A stretch of 64,000 bases of DNA. Origin: an uncultured Sphingorhabdus sp. (GTDB lineage Bacteria; Pseudomonadota; Alphaproteobacteria; Sphingomonadales; Sphingomonadaceae). Below, in pieces: positions 1-10,045 of this stretch. Both the position numbers and the translations under genes were made by a program. The number at the start of each line of letters is the position of its first letter. Within the stretch, counting starts at the first letter, position 1. The stretch lies in assembly GCA_947492905.1 (NCBI GenBank), contig CANLOL010000001.1, positions 1,528,578 to 1,592,577 on the forward strand, in the 5' to 3' direction. Below the pieces are notes generated by a model. It made no database searches. It was not told the DNA's origin and saw nothing but the letters and a program-made list of their open reading frames with translations.

Positions 1-213
1 CGATACTTTGCTGCAATGACGCGCCAATTCGATACCATCCATTTCGGGCATCACAATATCGGTGAGGAGCAAATCATAATCATTTTCATCCAACAAAGGT
101 GCGGCTTTTGAACCACAATTGACAGAAGTTACTTCATAGCCAGATTTCTCAAGCGCACGCTTTAGATATTCACGCATTGCGTCTTCATCTTCTGCCAATA
201 ATATATGAATCAT
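1..213 (-). CDS. cpdR: CpdR-type response regulator (partial, 3' end cut off)
   Basis: Seventy-one codons of a stand-alone receiver domain can be read from an ATG at 211-213; the rest lies beyond the window edge. The start has a good ribosome binding site (AAGGTG). The fragment shows the acidic pair after LLAEDE and the phospho-acceptor Asp in LLLTDIVMPEMDG. Its wording closely follows CpdR, the single-domain regulator that in Caulobacter directs ClpXP to degrade cell-cycle proteins such as CtrA once dephosphorylated. The divergent N-formylglutamate amidohydrolase gene next door is the usual neighbour of cpdR in alphaproteobacteria. That no output domain follows is inferred from the family, because the C-terminus is not visible. 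Confidence 0.85.
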   Translation of the reverse strand, partial: MIHILLAEDEDAMREYLKRALEKSGYEVTSVNCGSKAAPLLDENDYDLLLTDIVMPEMDGIELARHCSKVS

Positions 214-431
214 TCTCAACACCTTTTGGTTCAACACTATTTGAATTAATGATAACCCAAGACAGCGTAATATTCGATACTGTTAACCCTTTACAGTAGA
301 GGTATAAAAATATGGTAAAACCGCGGGACTTTGTATGAAAATTTTACTTTTACATAACTATTGCGCATATTTTCATTATCGATATCAAGGATAGAGGATT
401 GATTCTTGCTATTTATTTGAGAGTATAGCCT

Positions 432-1301
432 TTGCATAATGATGCATCTTTTAATGATAATTTTATCAGCTATGGCTGCTCTGACCCTAGCGTCCCACTA
501 TTATTAGCAACACCGCACGCGGGCAGGGACTATCCAGCAGAATTGATGCAGCAGATCAGAATCGCATCAGATCAATTGCTGCGTCTCGAAGATCGCTATG
601 TCGATATTTTGGTAAAGGAATGCGCGGCAAACCATATCCCAACCATGATAGCGCGCGCACCCAGAGCCCTTATTGATCTGAATCGCAGCGAAGATGAAAT
701 TGATGCTGATATGATTATTGGCCTTGATTGGAATGAAGTGGCGCATCCGAGTATGAAGACGCGCGGCGGATTAGGGTTAATCCCAAGACGGCTTAGCGGC
801 GTTGGGGAAATATGGAGAAACCCTATCCCCAAAACTATAGTGCAGCAGCGTATTACCAGCATTCATCAACCATATCATGATTATATTGGATGGGTGATGG
901 ACAAGATGGTGCAAAAATTTGGTGTCGCGGTGTTGATCGATGTTCATTCTATGCCGCCGCTTAAGAATGACTTTGATAAAAAGGCCGCGCAATGGGTTAT
1001 TGGCGATAGATATGGAGCGAGTGCTGAGAATATATATTCTGACCTGATAACCAGCTATTTGAAACAAGAAGGCTATGATGTTGCGCTTAATTCCCCTTAT
1101 TCGGGAGGCTATATTTTAGAGCGGCATGGCAACCCGAAGAGAGGGAAACATGCTCTGCAAATCGAAATAGATCGCAATCTTTATCTTGATAAGGATAATA
1201 GAGAGCCAATCGAAGATCATAAAAAAATATCAGATATAATCAACCATATAGTCGCTATGATTATTGGAAATATTAATCCAATGGTTGAAGCTGCTGAGTG
1301 A
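432..1301 (+). CDS. N-formylglutamate amidohydrolase family protein
   Basis: A 289-residue protein of the N-formylglutamate deformylase (FGase) family, which hydrolyses N-formyl-L-glutamate to formate and glutamate in histidine catabolism. Family signatures visible are PHAGR (28-32), DLNR (82-85) and DVHSMP (170-175), which carry the metal-binding acidic and histidine residues. The start is TTG at 432: the codon two triplets upstream in frame is a stop, and the next ATG lies after the PHAGR motif. No hut genes are nearby. The gene diverges from cpdR across about 220 bp and abuts the TPR lipoprotein gene tail to tail with no spacer. True substrate is unproven. Confidence 0.85.
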   Translation: MHNDASFNDNFISYGCSDPSVPLLLATPHAGRDYPAELMQQIRIASDQLLRLEDRYVDILVKECAANHIPTMIARAPRALIDLNRSEDEIDADMIIGLDWNEVAHPSMKTRGGLGLIPRRLSGVGEIWRNPIPKTIVQQRITSIHQPYHDYIGWVMDKMVQKFGVAVLIDVHSMPPLKNDFDKKAAQWVIGDRYGASAENIYSDLITSYLKQEGYDVALNSPYSGGYILERHGNPKRGKHALQIEIDRNLYLDKDNREPIEDHKKISDIINHIVAMIIGNINPMVEAAE

Positions 1302-2315
1302 TTAAGGGATTTTGCTGAGCAAATCTCTAGCTTCTGGATTATTGGGATTAATGGCCAAGCTGCGGTTTAATCGAGAGCGCGCTACTGACATTTCCCCCAA
1401 TTCAAAGGCAATTTTACCCGCCAAAAATACAGCGGGGCCGAAATTATCCAAACCAGTATTGGAATCCTGTAATATTTCTTTCGCAGCGACATTCTCACCC
1501 GTCATATTCAAATAGCGGGCTTTGATAAATTTTGTCAGAGGCAATGACGCATTGAGCCTTTCCGCGCTTTCCAGATGGGTTTTCGCACTATCAAGATCAT
1601 TTTTATCCATTGCAATGCCGGCTAAATTTATCACAGGTATTGGGTTGTCAGGAAAAGCTTCCGCACCGCGCTCATAATAGGTTTGGGCTTGATCAATTTT
1701 ATTGATGCGAAGACTTGCTCTTCCGCCCAAATCTAAAGCATCATAATTTTGTTCATCAAACCCTAGGGATTTATCAGCAAATTCGAGCGCCAATGGGTTA
1801 TTACCTTTTTCTAGATGATAAATACCCGCCAAAGATAATAAATCGCTATTATCAGGATGTTTTTCGAGCGCAGTTTTTACATCTTCATAGCCTTCTTCAT
1901 AGGCATTGGTTGCAAATTTTGCCCAAATTACCATGCGCCAATCTTGCGGTGTAAATGTTGAAGGTTCAATATCTCTATAGAGAGCCAATGCATCAATGCC
2001 GCGCCCTTTTAGGATTAGAGCCTGCGCATTTAGGGCCTTAATATCTTCAAAATCAGCAGGTAATTTTGCAAGAGCCGTTTGCGCGCTATCACCATCTCCT
2101 AGCTCTAACATCACCTTTGCATAAAGTGCATTTGCGTCCTGATTTGCGGGGTCTTCGCGCAATAGATTGAGTAAAAAAATTCGTGCTTCTTGGAAGCTAT
2201 TTTCTTCAAAAGCAGATTGTGCTTCGCCGATATTATCCACTTGATCATCATTACAAGCCGAGACACCCATCATTGTTATCAGCATGGGGAATAAGAGATT
2301 TTTGTAAGTCTTCAT
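1302..2315 (-). CDS. TPR-repeat lipoprotein
   Basis: About 337 residues. The N-terminus is a lipoprotein signal with a short basic start, a hydrophobic core and a VSAC lipobox, so it is probably lipidated and held in the periplasm on a membrane. The rest is built of tetratricopeptide-type helical pairs, with repeated A-LEL-GD--A and NP--A patterns from about residue 25 to the end. Such proteins are protein-binding scaffolds, often in envelope assembly or polysaccharide export. A TTG at 2328-2330 would add five residues; ATG at 2315 gives a more normal signal peptide, and neither has a clear ribosome binding site. No partner gene is adjacent, so the role is unknown. Confidence 0.7.
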   Translation of the reverse strand: MKTYKNLLFPMLITMMGVSACNDDQVDNIGEAQSAFEENSFQEARIFLLNLLREDPANQDANALYAKVMLELGDGDSAQTALAKLPADFEDIKALNAQALILKGRGIDALALYRDIEPSTFTPQDWRMVIWAKFATNAYEEGYEDVKTALEKHPDNSDLLSLAGIYHLEKGNNPLALEFADKSLGFDEQNYDALDLGGRASLRINKIDQAQTYYERGAEAFPDNPIPVINLAGIAMDKNDLDSAKTHLESAERLNASLPLTKFIKARYLNMTGENVAAKEILQDSNTGLDNFGPAVFLAGKIAFELGEMSVARSRLNRSLAINPNNPEARDLLSKIP

Positions 2316-2389
2316 AATAGGTTTAGCCAAAAAAAAGATGTGATAATTTTCATTACCACATCTTCTATCTATTTGCTTATATTAATCAA

Positions 2390-3178
2390 TTAAGATTTTG
2401 CAGCTTCTTCAATCTCTGAAGGAACAGGTGCTTTGCCTTGTGCAGATTGCATAGCGAATAATTCACGCATCAATTGCAAAGAAAATAGGTGCGCATATAG
2501 CAATGGTAGCATGCCATTTTGATTTAATTTACGAACTTCATCACCGCGCATATCGCGTAATTTATTCTCATCAATCATTTTGAAACCACGATATACAAAT
2601 GGCTTCTCTGCGCCATCTTGTTGAATAGAAACTTCGCCTTCCATCAACAAATCAGCTTCATTGAGCAATTTCATAAATTCTTGTGTGCGTGCACCGGCTT
2701 GTTCAAAATCTTCACAGAATTGAAGAATACGATTGGTAGCTTCGGTTGGCTTATCATCTTCGAATAAAGCTTCGCCTTCTTCTGATTCACCAATTGCATC
2801 TGCTGATGGATCAAAGCAAAGTGACAATTCTGTGCTATCAGGATTTAATTTCGCTAGGATGAAAGGATAACGGCGGACATAAGCAGGAACATAATTATTA
2901 GCAGTGAAATGACCTTCTTCATTCATAAAAACATTCACGCCTTCGTTCATACCCATCAATGCTAGAGGAACACTATTCTCGCCCGCAGAAAATACGATGG
3001 GGTAGAAACGACCCGCTGAAATAAATTCATCAACTGTTACTGGAACAGCATGCTGATCTTTTAGGAAATTAGCATTATCTAAGCCCTTTGATTTCCAGTC
3101 GCCATGCTCCTTGCTATTGAGGGGCATTAGATCGTTGTAAAAAAGAGGTAAATTTTGCTTACTAGGGGCGGTTGCCAT
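2390..3178 (-). CDS. SapC family protein
   Basis: A 262-residue protein with the SapC layout: an N-terminal YNDLMPLN segment followed by a region in which a buried hydrophobic core alternates with acidic loops, including YPIVFS and RRYPFI. SapC was first described in the S-layer secretion region of Campylobacter, but most alphaproteobacterial members stand alone and have no proven function. ATG at 3178 is preceded by GGAG at a good distance and matches the usual start; a 20-residue upstream extension is possible but unlikely. There is no signal peptide and no transmembrane segment. Confidence 0.75.
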   Translation of the reverse strand: MATAPSKQNLPLFYNDLMPLNSKEHGDWKSKGLDNANFLKDQHAVPVTVDEFISAGRFYPIVFSAGENSVPLALMGMNEGVNVFMNEEGHFTANNYVPAYVRRYPFILAKLNPDSTELSLCFDPSADAIGESEEGEALFEDDKPTEATNRILQFCEDFEQAGARTQEFMKLLNEADLLMEGEVSIQQDGAEKPFVYRGFKMIDENKLRDMRGDEVRKLNQNGMLPLLYAHLFSLQLMRELFAMQSAQGKAPVPSEIEEAAKS

Positions 3179-3276
3179 TACTGTAACTCCGAAATTAGAA
3201 TAATATTGCGATTCCCTTAGAGACTGCTGTGCAATCATGCAAGTAATAGTGAAGCGAAGAAGCTATAAGCTATAAA

Positions 3277-4764
3277 TCAATCGAGCGTTATTAACTTTCC
3301 TGGGTTCATAATATTCTTAGGATCAAATGATTTTTTAATGGCACGCAGCGCAAATAAACGGGCTTCGCTGGAAACGCGCTCTAATTCGCTTAATTTGGAT
3401 TGGCCAATACCATGTTCAGCAGAGATTGAGCCTCCATAGCTAATGACAGCATCATATACTGCGGCATTGACTTGCTTTTCTAATGGCAGCCAATCCTCTT
3501 GTTTCATGCCATCAGGGGCTTTGACATGATAATGGATATTCCCATCGCCCATATGTCCAAAGGCTATGACTTCGCATCCTTTGAATTTTTGTTCCAATTG
3601 CGGAGATATATTTTCTATAAATTCAGCCATGCGGTGCACAGGAACGCTAATATCATGTTGAAATGCGGGGCCAGCGGCACGCTCTGCTTCTGAAATGGAA
3701 TCGCGAAGTTTCCAAAAATCTTCGAGCTGCGCCTCGCTGCTACTTAGCGCTGCATCAAGAATAAGGCCATCTTCTAATGGTTTTTCAAGCACATCTTCTG
3801 CCAATGATTGTACATTCATTTGATCGTCGCGATCTTGGACCAATTCTATCAGAACATACCATGGATGATGATCTATCGGCAGGCGCGTTCCATATATATG
3901 TTTTAATACTTTGGTGATGGACAATTCAGAAATTAATTCAAATCCTTCCATTTGCTCGGCGCACCTCTGGGACATATAGAGCAAAAATTCATAAGCTTTT
4001 TTGGGGCTTTCTAATCCTACCCATATTGCAATTCTATCTTGGATAGCAGGGATTAATTTAAGTTTTGCTTTGGTGACTATGCCCAAAGTTCCCTCTGCCC
4101 CGATCAGCAATTGGGTAATATCATAACCGCGATTATCTTTTTTGAGCGCACTCATCCCGTCATATAATGTGCCATTGGGCAATACAGCCTCTATTCCTGC
4201 TACCAATGCGCGCATATTGCCGTGGCGCAAAACTTGTGTGCCGCCCGCATTGGTAGAAATTAACCCGCCCACAGTGGCGCTGCCTTTGCCGCCCAATGTC
4301 AGCGGAAAACGCATGTTATGCTGCGATGCTATATCGTGCAAATTTTGCAATATTACGCCCGCTTCGCATTCTATCAGAGCAGGCATATTAGGATCATATT
4401 GTATAGCATTCATTTTTCGTAAAGAGAGGATGATCGCATCACCATCTTCATTGGGGGTTGCCCCTGCTACCATGCCGCTATTGCCGCCTTGCGGAACGAT
4501 TGGAATTTCATGCTTTGCGCAAATTTTTACAGCATCGGATAATTGCTCGGCCGAATTGGGCGAAATCATCGCCAATGCTTTGCCACTATATCGGCCGCGC
4601 CAATCTGTCAGCCAAGGTTCTATGTCGGCAGAATCGCGTGTGAAGCCACTTTGCAGAAGCAACTGTAATTGCGATAAAGCTATTTCACTTTTGTTTGTGA
4701 CCAAGATTCCCACCATATATGCTTGACTTTGATGCATAAGCTGTTTTGAGTATGGATGAAACAA
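3277..4764 (-). CDS. FAD-binding D-2-hydroxyacid dehydrogenase (GlcD/D2HGDH-like)
   Basis: A 495-residue flavoprotein. The N-terminal half is a PCMH-type FAD domain with PQGGNSGMVAGATP (around 90-105) and GGLISTNAGG (around 165-175). The C-terminal half is the FAD-oxidase cap domain, with GHMGDGNIHYH near 405 and SAEHGIGQSK near 450; in D-2-hydroxyglutarate and D-lactate dehydrogenases these histidines bind a metal that holds the substrate. It probably oxidises a D-2-hydroxyacid and passes electrons to a quinone or electron-transfer flavoprotein. The TTG at 4764 is preferred because GGTGGAG lies five bases upstream, while the later ATGs at 4737 and 4716 lack one. Exact substrate cannot be read from sequence. 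Confidence 0.85.
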   Translation of the reverse strand: MFHPYSKQLMHQSQAYMVGILVTNKSEIALSQLQLLLQSGFTRDSADIEPWLTDWRGRYSGKALAMISPNSAEQLSDAVKICAKHEIPIVPQGGNSGMVAGATPNEDGDAIILSLRKMNAIQYDPNMPALIECEAGVILQNLHDIASQHNMRFPLTLGGKGSATVGGLISTNAGGTQVLRHGNMRALVAGIEAVLPNGTLYDGMSALKKDNRGYDITQLLIGAEGTLGIVTKAKLKLIPAIQDRIAIWVGLESPKKAYEFLLYMSQRCAEQMEGFELISELSITKVLKHIYGTRLPIDHHPWYVLIELVQDRDDQMNVQSLAEDVLEKPLEDGLILDAALSSSEAQLEDFWKLRDSISEAERAAGPAFQHDISVPVHRMAEFIENISPQLEQKFKGCEVIAFGHMGDGNIHYHVKAPDGMKQEDWLPLEKQVNAAVYDAVISYGGSISAEHGIGQSKLSELERVSSEARLFALRAIKKSFDPKNIMNPGKLITLD

Positions 4765-4890
4765 TAATCTCCACCATGCAATAATTATGGGATGATTAAT
4801 CGTCTGTTCAACCTTGGGGTTTATGTAGGGATATATTATTTCAAATAATTATAATTTTTGAATCGTAATAATAATGAGTGAGAGGGTGAA

Positions 4891-5397
4891 TTGCGGATAA
4901 TTTATTTCATTACTATTAGCATTTTAGCATTATTTGGTGCTTACACCGCAGCGCATTCTGCGGATGTGAAGAAATATTTATATCTTCCCACATTTCAACT
5001 TGTCGAAACGCAAAGCTATATGACTTTGCAGATTAACCAACGCATTATCATTCGGTTACAACGCACTTCTGGTGCGCGCCGTGCATCATTTAGCAGCCGA
5101 AATGGCGGGGCAAAGGTAAAGCTAGAAGAACGCAAAATCGGCAAATGTATTGCTATGGATAATTTGATGGGTTTTGCGCCTGGGCCTTCTGATAGCTTAG
5201 AATTTATCACCAAAGACCGTAAATTAATACGCGCTTATTTGGCTGATAATTGCAAAGCAAAAGAATTTTATGCTGGAGCCTATATTGAAAAATCCAAAGA
5301 TGGGAAATTGTGCCAAAAACGCGATATAATCCATGCCCGCTATGGTGCAGAATGTGCTTTGGATCGCTTTCGTCAATTGGTTCCCGAAACCAGCTAA
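4891..5397 (+). CDS. hypothetical secreted protein
   Basis: A 168-residue protein I do not recognise. It begins with a clear signal peptide (hydrophobic residues about 3-18, likely cleaved near AHS-A at 23-24), so it should be periplasmic or exported. The mature part is basic, with several arginine/lysine patches and four cysteines in the second half that could form disulfides. The start is TTG at 4891, with an AGAGGG ribosome binding site just upstream. It stands alone between a divergent dehydrogenase gene and a helicase gene. Confidence 0.65.
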   Translation: MRIIYFITISILALFGAYTAAHSADVKKYLYLPTFQLVETQSYMTLQINQRIIIRLQRTSGARRASFSSRNGGAKVKLEERKIGKCIAMDNLMGFAPGPSDSLEFITKDRKLIRAYLADNCKAKEFYAGAYIEKSKDGKLCQKRDIIHARYGAECALDRFRQLVPETS

Positions 5398-5552
5398 TTT
5401 ATCCATATATTATATCTTGCTTGCTCATTGTTTCATCAGTGAAATAATTGAAAAGCCATAATTCTTGACAATTGCCCAATATTTAACCATTAGCAGGGGA
5501 ACAATTGCTCGTGGATATGTTCCCAGCAAGCCAATATTCTCCGGAAAACTAT

Positions 5553-6932
5553 ATGAAATTTGCCGACCTCGGCCTATCAGATGAATTATTAAAAGCGATT
5601 GATGAAGCGGGCTATACTGATGCTACGCCTATTCAAGAACAAGCGATTCCGCCAGTTTTGATGATGAAAGATATTATCGGAATTGCCCAAACAGGTACGG
5701 GGAAAACCGCTTCATTCGTATTGCCGATGATCGATATTTTGGCGCAAGGCCGCTCAAGAGCGCGTATGCCAAGGTCTCTTATATTAGAACCAACGCGCGA
5801 ACTGGCCGCGCAGGTTGCCGAAAATTTTGAAAAATATGGCAAATATAATAAATTATCGATGGCATTGCTTATCGGCGGTGTTTCGATGGGGGATCAAGTC
5901 AAGGCATTGGAAAAAGGCGTTGATGTATTAATTGCGACGCCAGGGCGCTTGATGGATTTATTTGATCGCGGCAATATCATGCTCAACGATTGCAATTTAT
6001 TGGTGATTGATGAGGCAGATCGTATGCTCGATATGGGGTTCATTCCCGATATTGAAAAGATTTGCACCAAATTGCCTGCAAACCGCCAAACTATGCTGTT
6101 CTCGGCTACTATGCCGCCGCCGATCAAGAAATTATCGGATCAATTTCTCAATAGCCCTAAATATATAGAGGTTGCTCGGCCCGCCACGGCTAATGTCAAT
6201 ATCGAACAATCTTTGGTGGATGTAGCGCCTAGGCAAAAGCGCAGCAAATTGCGTGAATTGCTAGAAAAAGAAAATGTCTCAATGGGCATTGTTTTTTGTA
6301 ATCGCAAAACAACCGTGCGCGAATTGAACAAGAGCTTGAAACGCCACGGCTATAAGTCTGGCGAAATTCATGGTGATATTGATCAAGCCTCGCGCCAAGC
6401 AGAGTTAGAGGCTTTTAAAAATGGTGATATTAATCTGTTGATTGCATCAGACGTTGCTGCACGCGGTATTGATGTAAAAGGTATCAGCCATGTTTTCAAT
6501 TTCGATGCGCCAATGCATCCCGATGATTATGTGCATAGAATTGGCCGTACGGGCCGTGCAGGGGCGAAGGGCAAGGCCTTTACCTTTGTGACGCGCAGCG
6601 ATGCCGAAGCCGTTGAGAATATAGAGAAATTATTGGGAAGCAAAATCGCTCTTTTATCTTCTGGCAGCACTAAGGCCGATACCAATACAGATAGCCAAAA
6701 TGGCGATAAGAAGAAAACAGGCAAAAAACCAAAGCCGCAAAAAGAAAAGGCGGCATCTTCTGATAAAAAACAATCTGATAATGATTCATCTGCGAAGAAG
6801 CCGCAAGATAATACGCGCAAAGAGAATTTGGATAATAAAGGGCGTATCATAATCAAAGAGGCTGAACCAACAGAGGATGGTTGGAATGGTCCGCGTCCTA
6901 GTTTCTTGGATGTTGGTTTCAAAGGGAATTAA
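5553..6932 (+). CDS. DEAD-box ATP-dependent RNA helicase (RhlE-like)
   Basis: About 459 residues from ATG at 5553. All helicase motifs are present: Q motif (GYTDATPIQEQAIP), motif I AQTGTGKT, Ia PTRELA, Ib TPGR, II DEAD, III SAT, V around ARGID and VI HRIGRTGRAG. The last 90 residues are a low-complexity, lysine-rich tail of the kind that binds RNA in RhlE-type helicases acting in ribosome assembly and mRNA turnover. The upstream TTG at 5505 would add 16 residues; ATG 5553 has GGAA nearby and matches the usual family start. The gene is monocistronic. Confidence 0.92.
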   Translation: MKFADLGLSDELLKAIDEAGYTDATPIQEQAIPPVLMMKDIIGIAQTGTGKTASFVLPMIDILAQGRSRARMPRSLILEPTRELAAQVAENFEKYGKYNKLSMALLIGGVSMGDQVKALEKGVDVLIATPGRLMDLFDRGNIMLNDCNLLVIDEADRMLDMGFIPDIEKICTKLPANRQTMLFSATMPPPIKKLSDQFLNSPKYIEVARPATANVNIEQSLVDVAPRQKRSKLRELLEKENVSMGIVFCNRKTTVRELNKSLKRHGYKSGEIHGDIDQASRQAELEAFKNGDINLLIASDVAARGIDVKGISHVFNFDAPMHPDDYVHRIGRTGRAGAKGKAFTFVTRSDAEAVENIEKLLGSKIALLSSGSTKADTNTDSQNGDKKKTGKKPKPQKEKAASSDKKQSDNDSSAKKPQDNTRKENLDNKGRIIIKEAEPTEDGWNGPRPSFLDVGFKGN

Positions 6933-6979
6933 GCTTAAGTCCCAGCCTATGCTCTGTTATTGCTCTAGCCTCTTATATA

Positions 6980-8665
6980 TTATTGATCTTTAACAAATAC
7001 AGGCTTACCCGCCACCCAAGTTTCGCTCACTATAGTATTGCGCAAATCTCTGGTCGAAGAGAGCAATGGATCAACATCGACCAATATAAAATCTGCATAA
7101 TGACCAGGAGTTAGCGAGCCGACATTTTCTTCAGCAAAGGATGCATAGGCTGCGTCCGTTGTGAAGCCAGCAAGTGCTTGTTCGCGCGTTAATTTTTCAG
7201 ATGCAATCCAACCGCCAAAGGGCTGTCCTTCGCTATCTTCTCTAGTGATAGACACGGCCAATCCAGCAAAAGGGTTGCTTGATTCTACCGGTGTGTCTGA
7301 TCCTAATGCTAATTTGCCGCCCGCTTTTAATATAGATTGCCAAGCATAAGCGCCTTCTAATCTATTGGGGCCAAGGCGGGATTCGGCCATTAATCGATCC
7401 GATGTCTGATGCACGGGCTGCATAGAGGAAATGATGCCATGATTGGCGAGGCGGGGTAGGTCGGTTGGATCAACCACCTGTGCATGTTCGATACGCCAGC
7501 GCCGATCACCATCAAAAATATCTGAAATATCCTCAATAGAAGAAATAGCCTCTGCATTGGCGGCATCACCAATGGCATGAACGGCGGTTTGAAATCCATC
7601 CATAGAAGCGCGCACCATTTTATTGCGCAGTTCGGCAAAGCTTAAAATAGGCAATCCTCTTTGCCCAGATGCATCATGATAATCTTCTTTGAGCCAAGCG
7701 CCTCTGCTGCCCAATGCGCCGTCCAAATAAAGTTTGACGCCTAGCATTTTTAACCTGCCATCATAGAGCCAAGGCGTTGGGGCAGGGCCGCCAATGATCG
7801 TCATATTTTCTATACCGCCAGCATAGCTGAATATACGCACATTTAGGCGTCCCAAATCACCTGCGCGGCGATAGCTTTGCCATTCATCTAGTGTAGTTCC
7901 CATATCGGCCATAGCCGTGATACCTTGCGATAATAATATCTCTTGGGCCTTGGATAGAGCAAGATCATAATCTTTTGCGCTAGGTTTGGGCACATGTTTC
8001 TGAATGAGCTGCGCCGCTGTATCAACAAATATACCGCTGGGTTTGCCGTCAATTTTCTCAATGCGTCCACCGCTTGGTGATTGGACATCATCGGGCAGAT
8101 CGGCAATTTCCATCGCTATATTATTGGCCCATCCTGCATGACCATCAACGCGCTCTAACCATATCGGGCGATCAGAGATGCCGTCTAAATCGGCGGCATT
8201 GGGGAAACGGCCTAAGCCCCATTTCTCATGGTTCCAACCGCGCCCAATAATCCAACGTCTTCCAGAAAATTCTTCTGCATAAGCTTTTATGGCGGCTTTT
8301 GCTTCTTCTAGGGAATTTGTCTGTGATAAATCCAGGGTAAGCGCTTGAAACCCTAATCCGCTGACATGGCCATGCGCATCTATTAAACCGGGCAATAATG
8401 TTTGCCCTTTGCCATCATATTTAAAATCCAATTGTTTTGGGATTTGGTTTTTTTTGGTAATAAGCTTGCTGACTTTGCCATCTTTATCAATCAAGAGCCC
8501 ATTAAAGCGTATGACTTCGCCCTCTTGATCCAGTGTAATACCATTGACATTTTCTATCAAACCGTCGGCCATAGCCGGAGATATTGGAAATAAAAGGGCC
8601 CCAGAAAAAGCCGCCGCGACTATCAGCTTACGATTGAAACCAAAATTTGATTTTAATAATGTCAT
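6980..8665 (-). CDS. exported amidohydrolase (YtcJ-like)
   Basis: A 561-residue metal-dependent amidohydrolase of the YtcJ/AepA group. Residues 1-35 form a signal peptide, predicting a periplasmic enzyme. The TIM-barrel active site is marked by the HxH of DAHGHVSG (around 98-105), an IEHAQV segment and LGSDTPVE near 455, followed by the usual C-terminal beta-sandwich ending in DFILVDVDP. The family hydrolyses amide or ester bonds of poorly known substrates. ATG 8665 is preferred to a TTG two codons upstream. A second member of the same family sits at 33872-35629. Confidence 0.82.
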   Translation of the reverse strand: MTLLKSNFGFNRKLIVAAAFSGALLFPISPAMADGLIENVNGITLDQEGEVIRFNGLLIDKDGKVSKLITKKNQIPKQLDFKYDGKGQTLLPGLIDAHGHVSGLGFQALTLDLSQTNSLEEAKAAIKAYAEEFSGRRWIIGRGWNHEKWGLGRFPNAADLDGISDRPIWLERVDGHAGWANNIAMEIADLPDDVQSPSGGRIEKIDGKPSGIFVDTAAQLIQKHVPKPSAKDYDLALSKAQEILLSQGITAMADMGTTLDEWQSYRRAGDLGRLNVRIFSYAGGIENMTIIGGPAPTPWLYDGRLKMLGVKLYLDGALGSRGAWLKEDYHDASGQRGLPILSFAELRNKMVRASMDGFQTAVHAIGDAANAEAISSIEDISDIFDGDRRWRIEHAQVVDPTDLPRLANHGIISSMQPVHQTSDRLMAESRLGPNRLEGAYAWQSILKAGGKLALGSDTPVESSNPFAGLAVSITREDSEGQPFGGWIASEKLTREQALAGFTTDAAYASFAEENVGSLTPGHYADFILVDVDPLLSSTRDLRNTIVSETWVAGKPVFVKDQ

Positions 8666-8821
8666 ACACAAACTATCCTTATGCTATCTTCATAACCACA
8701 TCATCTTTATTGGCATAGCTCTAAAAGCAAATAATAGAGGTTTGCCATTATTATAAGATAGGATATGGGCCAATTAAGTCCGAAAAATTTTTGCACGGCC
8801 TATTGATCAGAAAGAAGCGGT

Positions 8822-10045
8822 ATGTCCGAATCATTATCCATTGAATCCATTAAATCTGCGCATGATCGCATCAAAGATGCTATCGTAAATACGCCTACAT
8901 TACGCAGCAAGACATTGTCGGATATGATTGGCGCCAATATATTTCTAAAATTTGAAAATTTGCAATTCACAGCAGCCTATAAAGAAAGAGGGGCATTAAA
9001 TGCTTTGCTCAGCCTCTCAGAGGAGCAATTAAAGCGCGGTGTAATCGCTGCATCGGCTGGTAACCATGCGCAAGGGCTTAGCTATCATGGTACGCGCCTT
9101 GGTGCTCCGGTGACCATTGTGATGCCAAAAACGACGCCAGCGGTAAAGATTATGCAAACCGAATCTGTCGGCGGCAAAGTGGTTTTATTTGGCGAGAAAT
9201 ATGATGATGCTTATAATCATTCGCGCCAGTTAGAAAAAGAAATGGGGCTCACTTTCATTCATCCTTTTGATGATCCTCTGGTAGCATCTGGGCAGGGAAC
9301 GGTTGCATTGGAAATGTTAGATGCTGTGCCAGAGCTAGATTGCTTTGTTGTGCCTATTGGCGGCGGGGGTTTATTATCGGGCGTTGGTACGGCGGCGCGC
9401 GCCATTAACCCAAATATAGAATTAATCGGGGTTCAAGCGCGTTTATATCCTTCTATGTATGCCAAGATTAAAGGCGAAACACTGCCCTGCGAAGGCGATA
9501 CATTGGCCGAGGGTATAGCAGTGAAAACACCCGGCGAATTTACTTCTAAAATTATCGAAAAAGTCGCCGATGATATTGTGTTGGTAAAAGAGAGCGAGCT
9601 TGAAAATGCGGTGAGCCTTTTGCTTCAGATTGAAAAAACGGTTGTTGAGGGCGCGGGCGCTGCGGGTTTGGCGGCTGTATTGGCAGAGCCAGCGCGCTAT
9701 AAAGGCAAAAATGTCGGCATAATATTGTGCGGCGGCAATATTGATACGCGCTTATTGGCCAATGTATTGCTGAGAGATTTGGCGCGTTCGGGCCGCTTGG
9801 CACGGTTAAGGCTGACATTGCAAGATCGTCCCGGTGCTTTGTTCAAAGTGATGAAATTATTTGACGAGAATAATGTCAATATAATTGAAATTTATCATCA
9901 GCGGATTTTTACGACTTTACCAGCAAAAGGGCTGATTACCGATATTGAGTGCGAGGCACGCGATGCAAGACAGCTTGAGCAATTGGTTAGAGCATTGGAA
10001 AATTCCAATTATAAAGTGCAGCGCGTTCAATTGCATGATGGCTAA
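8822..10045 (+). CDS. threonine ammonia-lyase with ACT domain
   Basis: A 407-residue PLP enzyme that deaminates L-threonine to 2-oxobutyrate and ammonia. The PLP lysine is K54 in AAYKERG and the phosphate-binding loop is PIGGGGLLSG. After the catalytic domain (to about 320) one ACT domain follows (RPGALFKVMKLFDENNVNI, to the end). One ACT domain and this length fit the catabolic-like TdcB/IlvA1 type rather than long biosynthetic IlvA with two regulatory repeats. The start at 8822 has a purine-rich ribosome binding site. No isoleucine genes are adjacent, so whether it feeds isoleucine synthesis is open. Confidence 0.88.
   Translation: MSESLSIESIKSAHDRIKDAIVNTPTLRSKTLSDMIGANIFLKFENLQFTAAYKERGALNALLSLSEEQLKRGVIAASAGNHAQGLSYHGTRLGAPVTIVMPKTTPAVKIMQTESVGGKVVLFGEKYDDAYNHSRQLEKEMGLTFIHPFDDPLVASGQGTVALEMLDAVPELDCFVVPIGGGGLLSGVGTAARAINPNIELIGVQARLYPSMYAKIKGETLPCEGDTLAEGIAVKTPGEFTSKIIEKVADDIVLVKESELENAVSLLLQIEKTVVEGAGAAGLAAVLAEPARYKGKNVGIILCGGNIDTRLLANVLLRDLARSGRLARLRLTLQDRPGALFKVMKLFDENNVNIIEIYHQRIFTTLPAKGLITDIECEARDARQLEQLVRALENSNYKVQRVQLHDG

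Noticed and set aside
5483-5490. TTAACCAT as CtrA half-site before the DEAD-box helicase
   Set aside because: The same 8-mer appears at several unrelated places in this AT-rich window, so a single half-site is not evidence of CtrA control.
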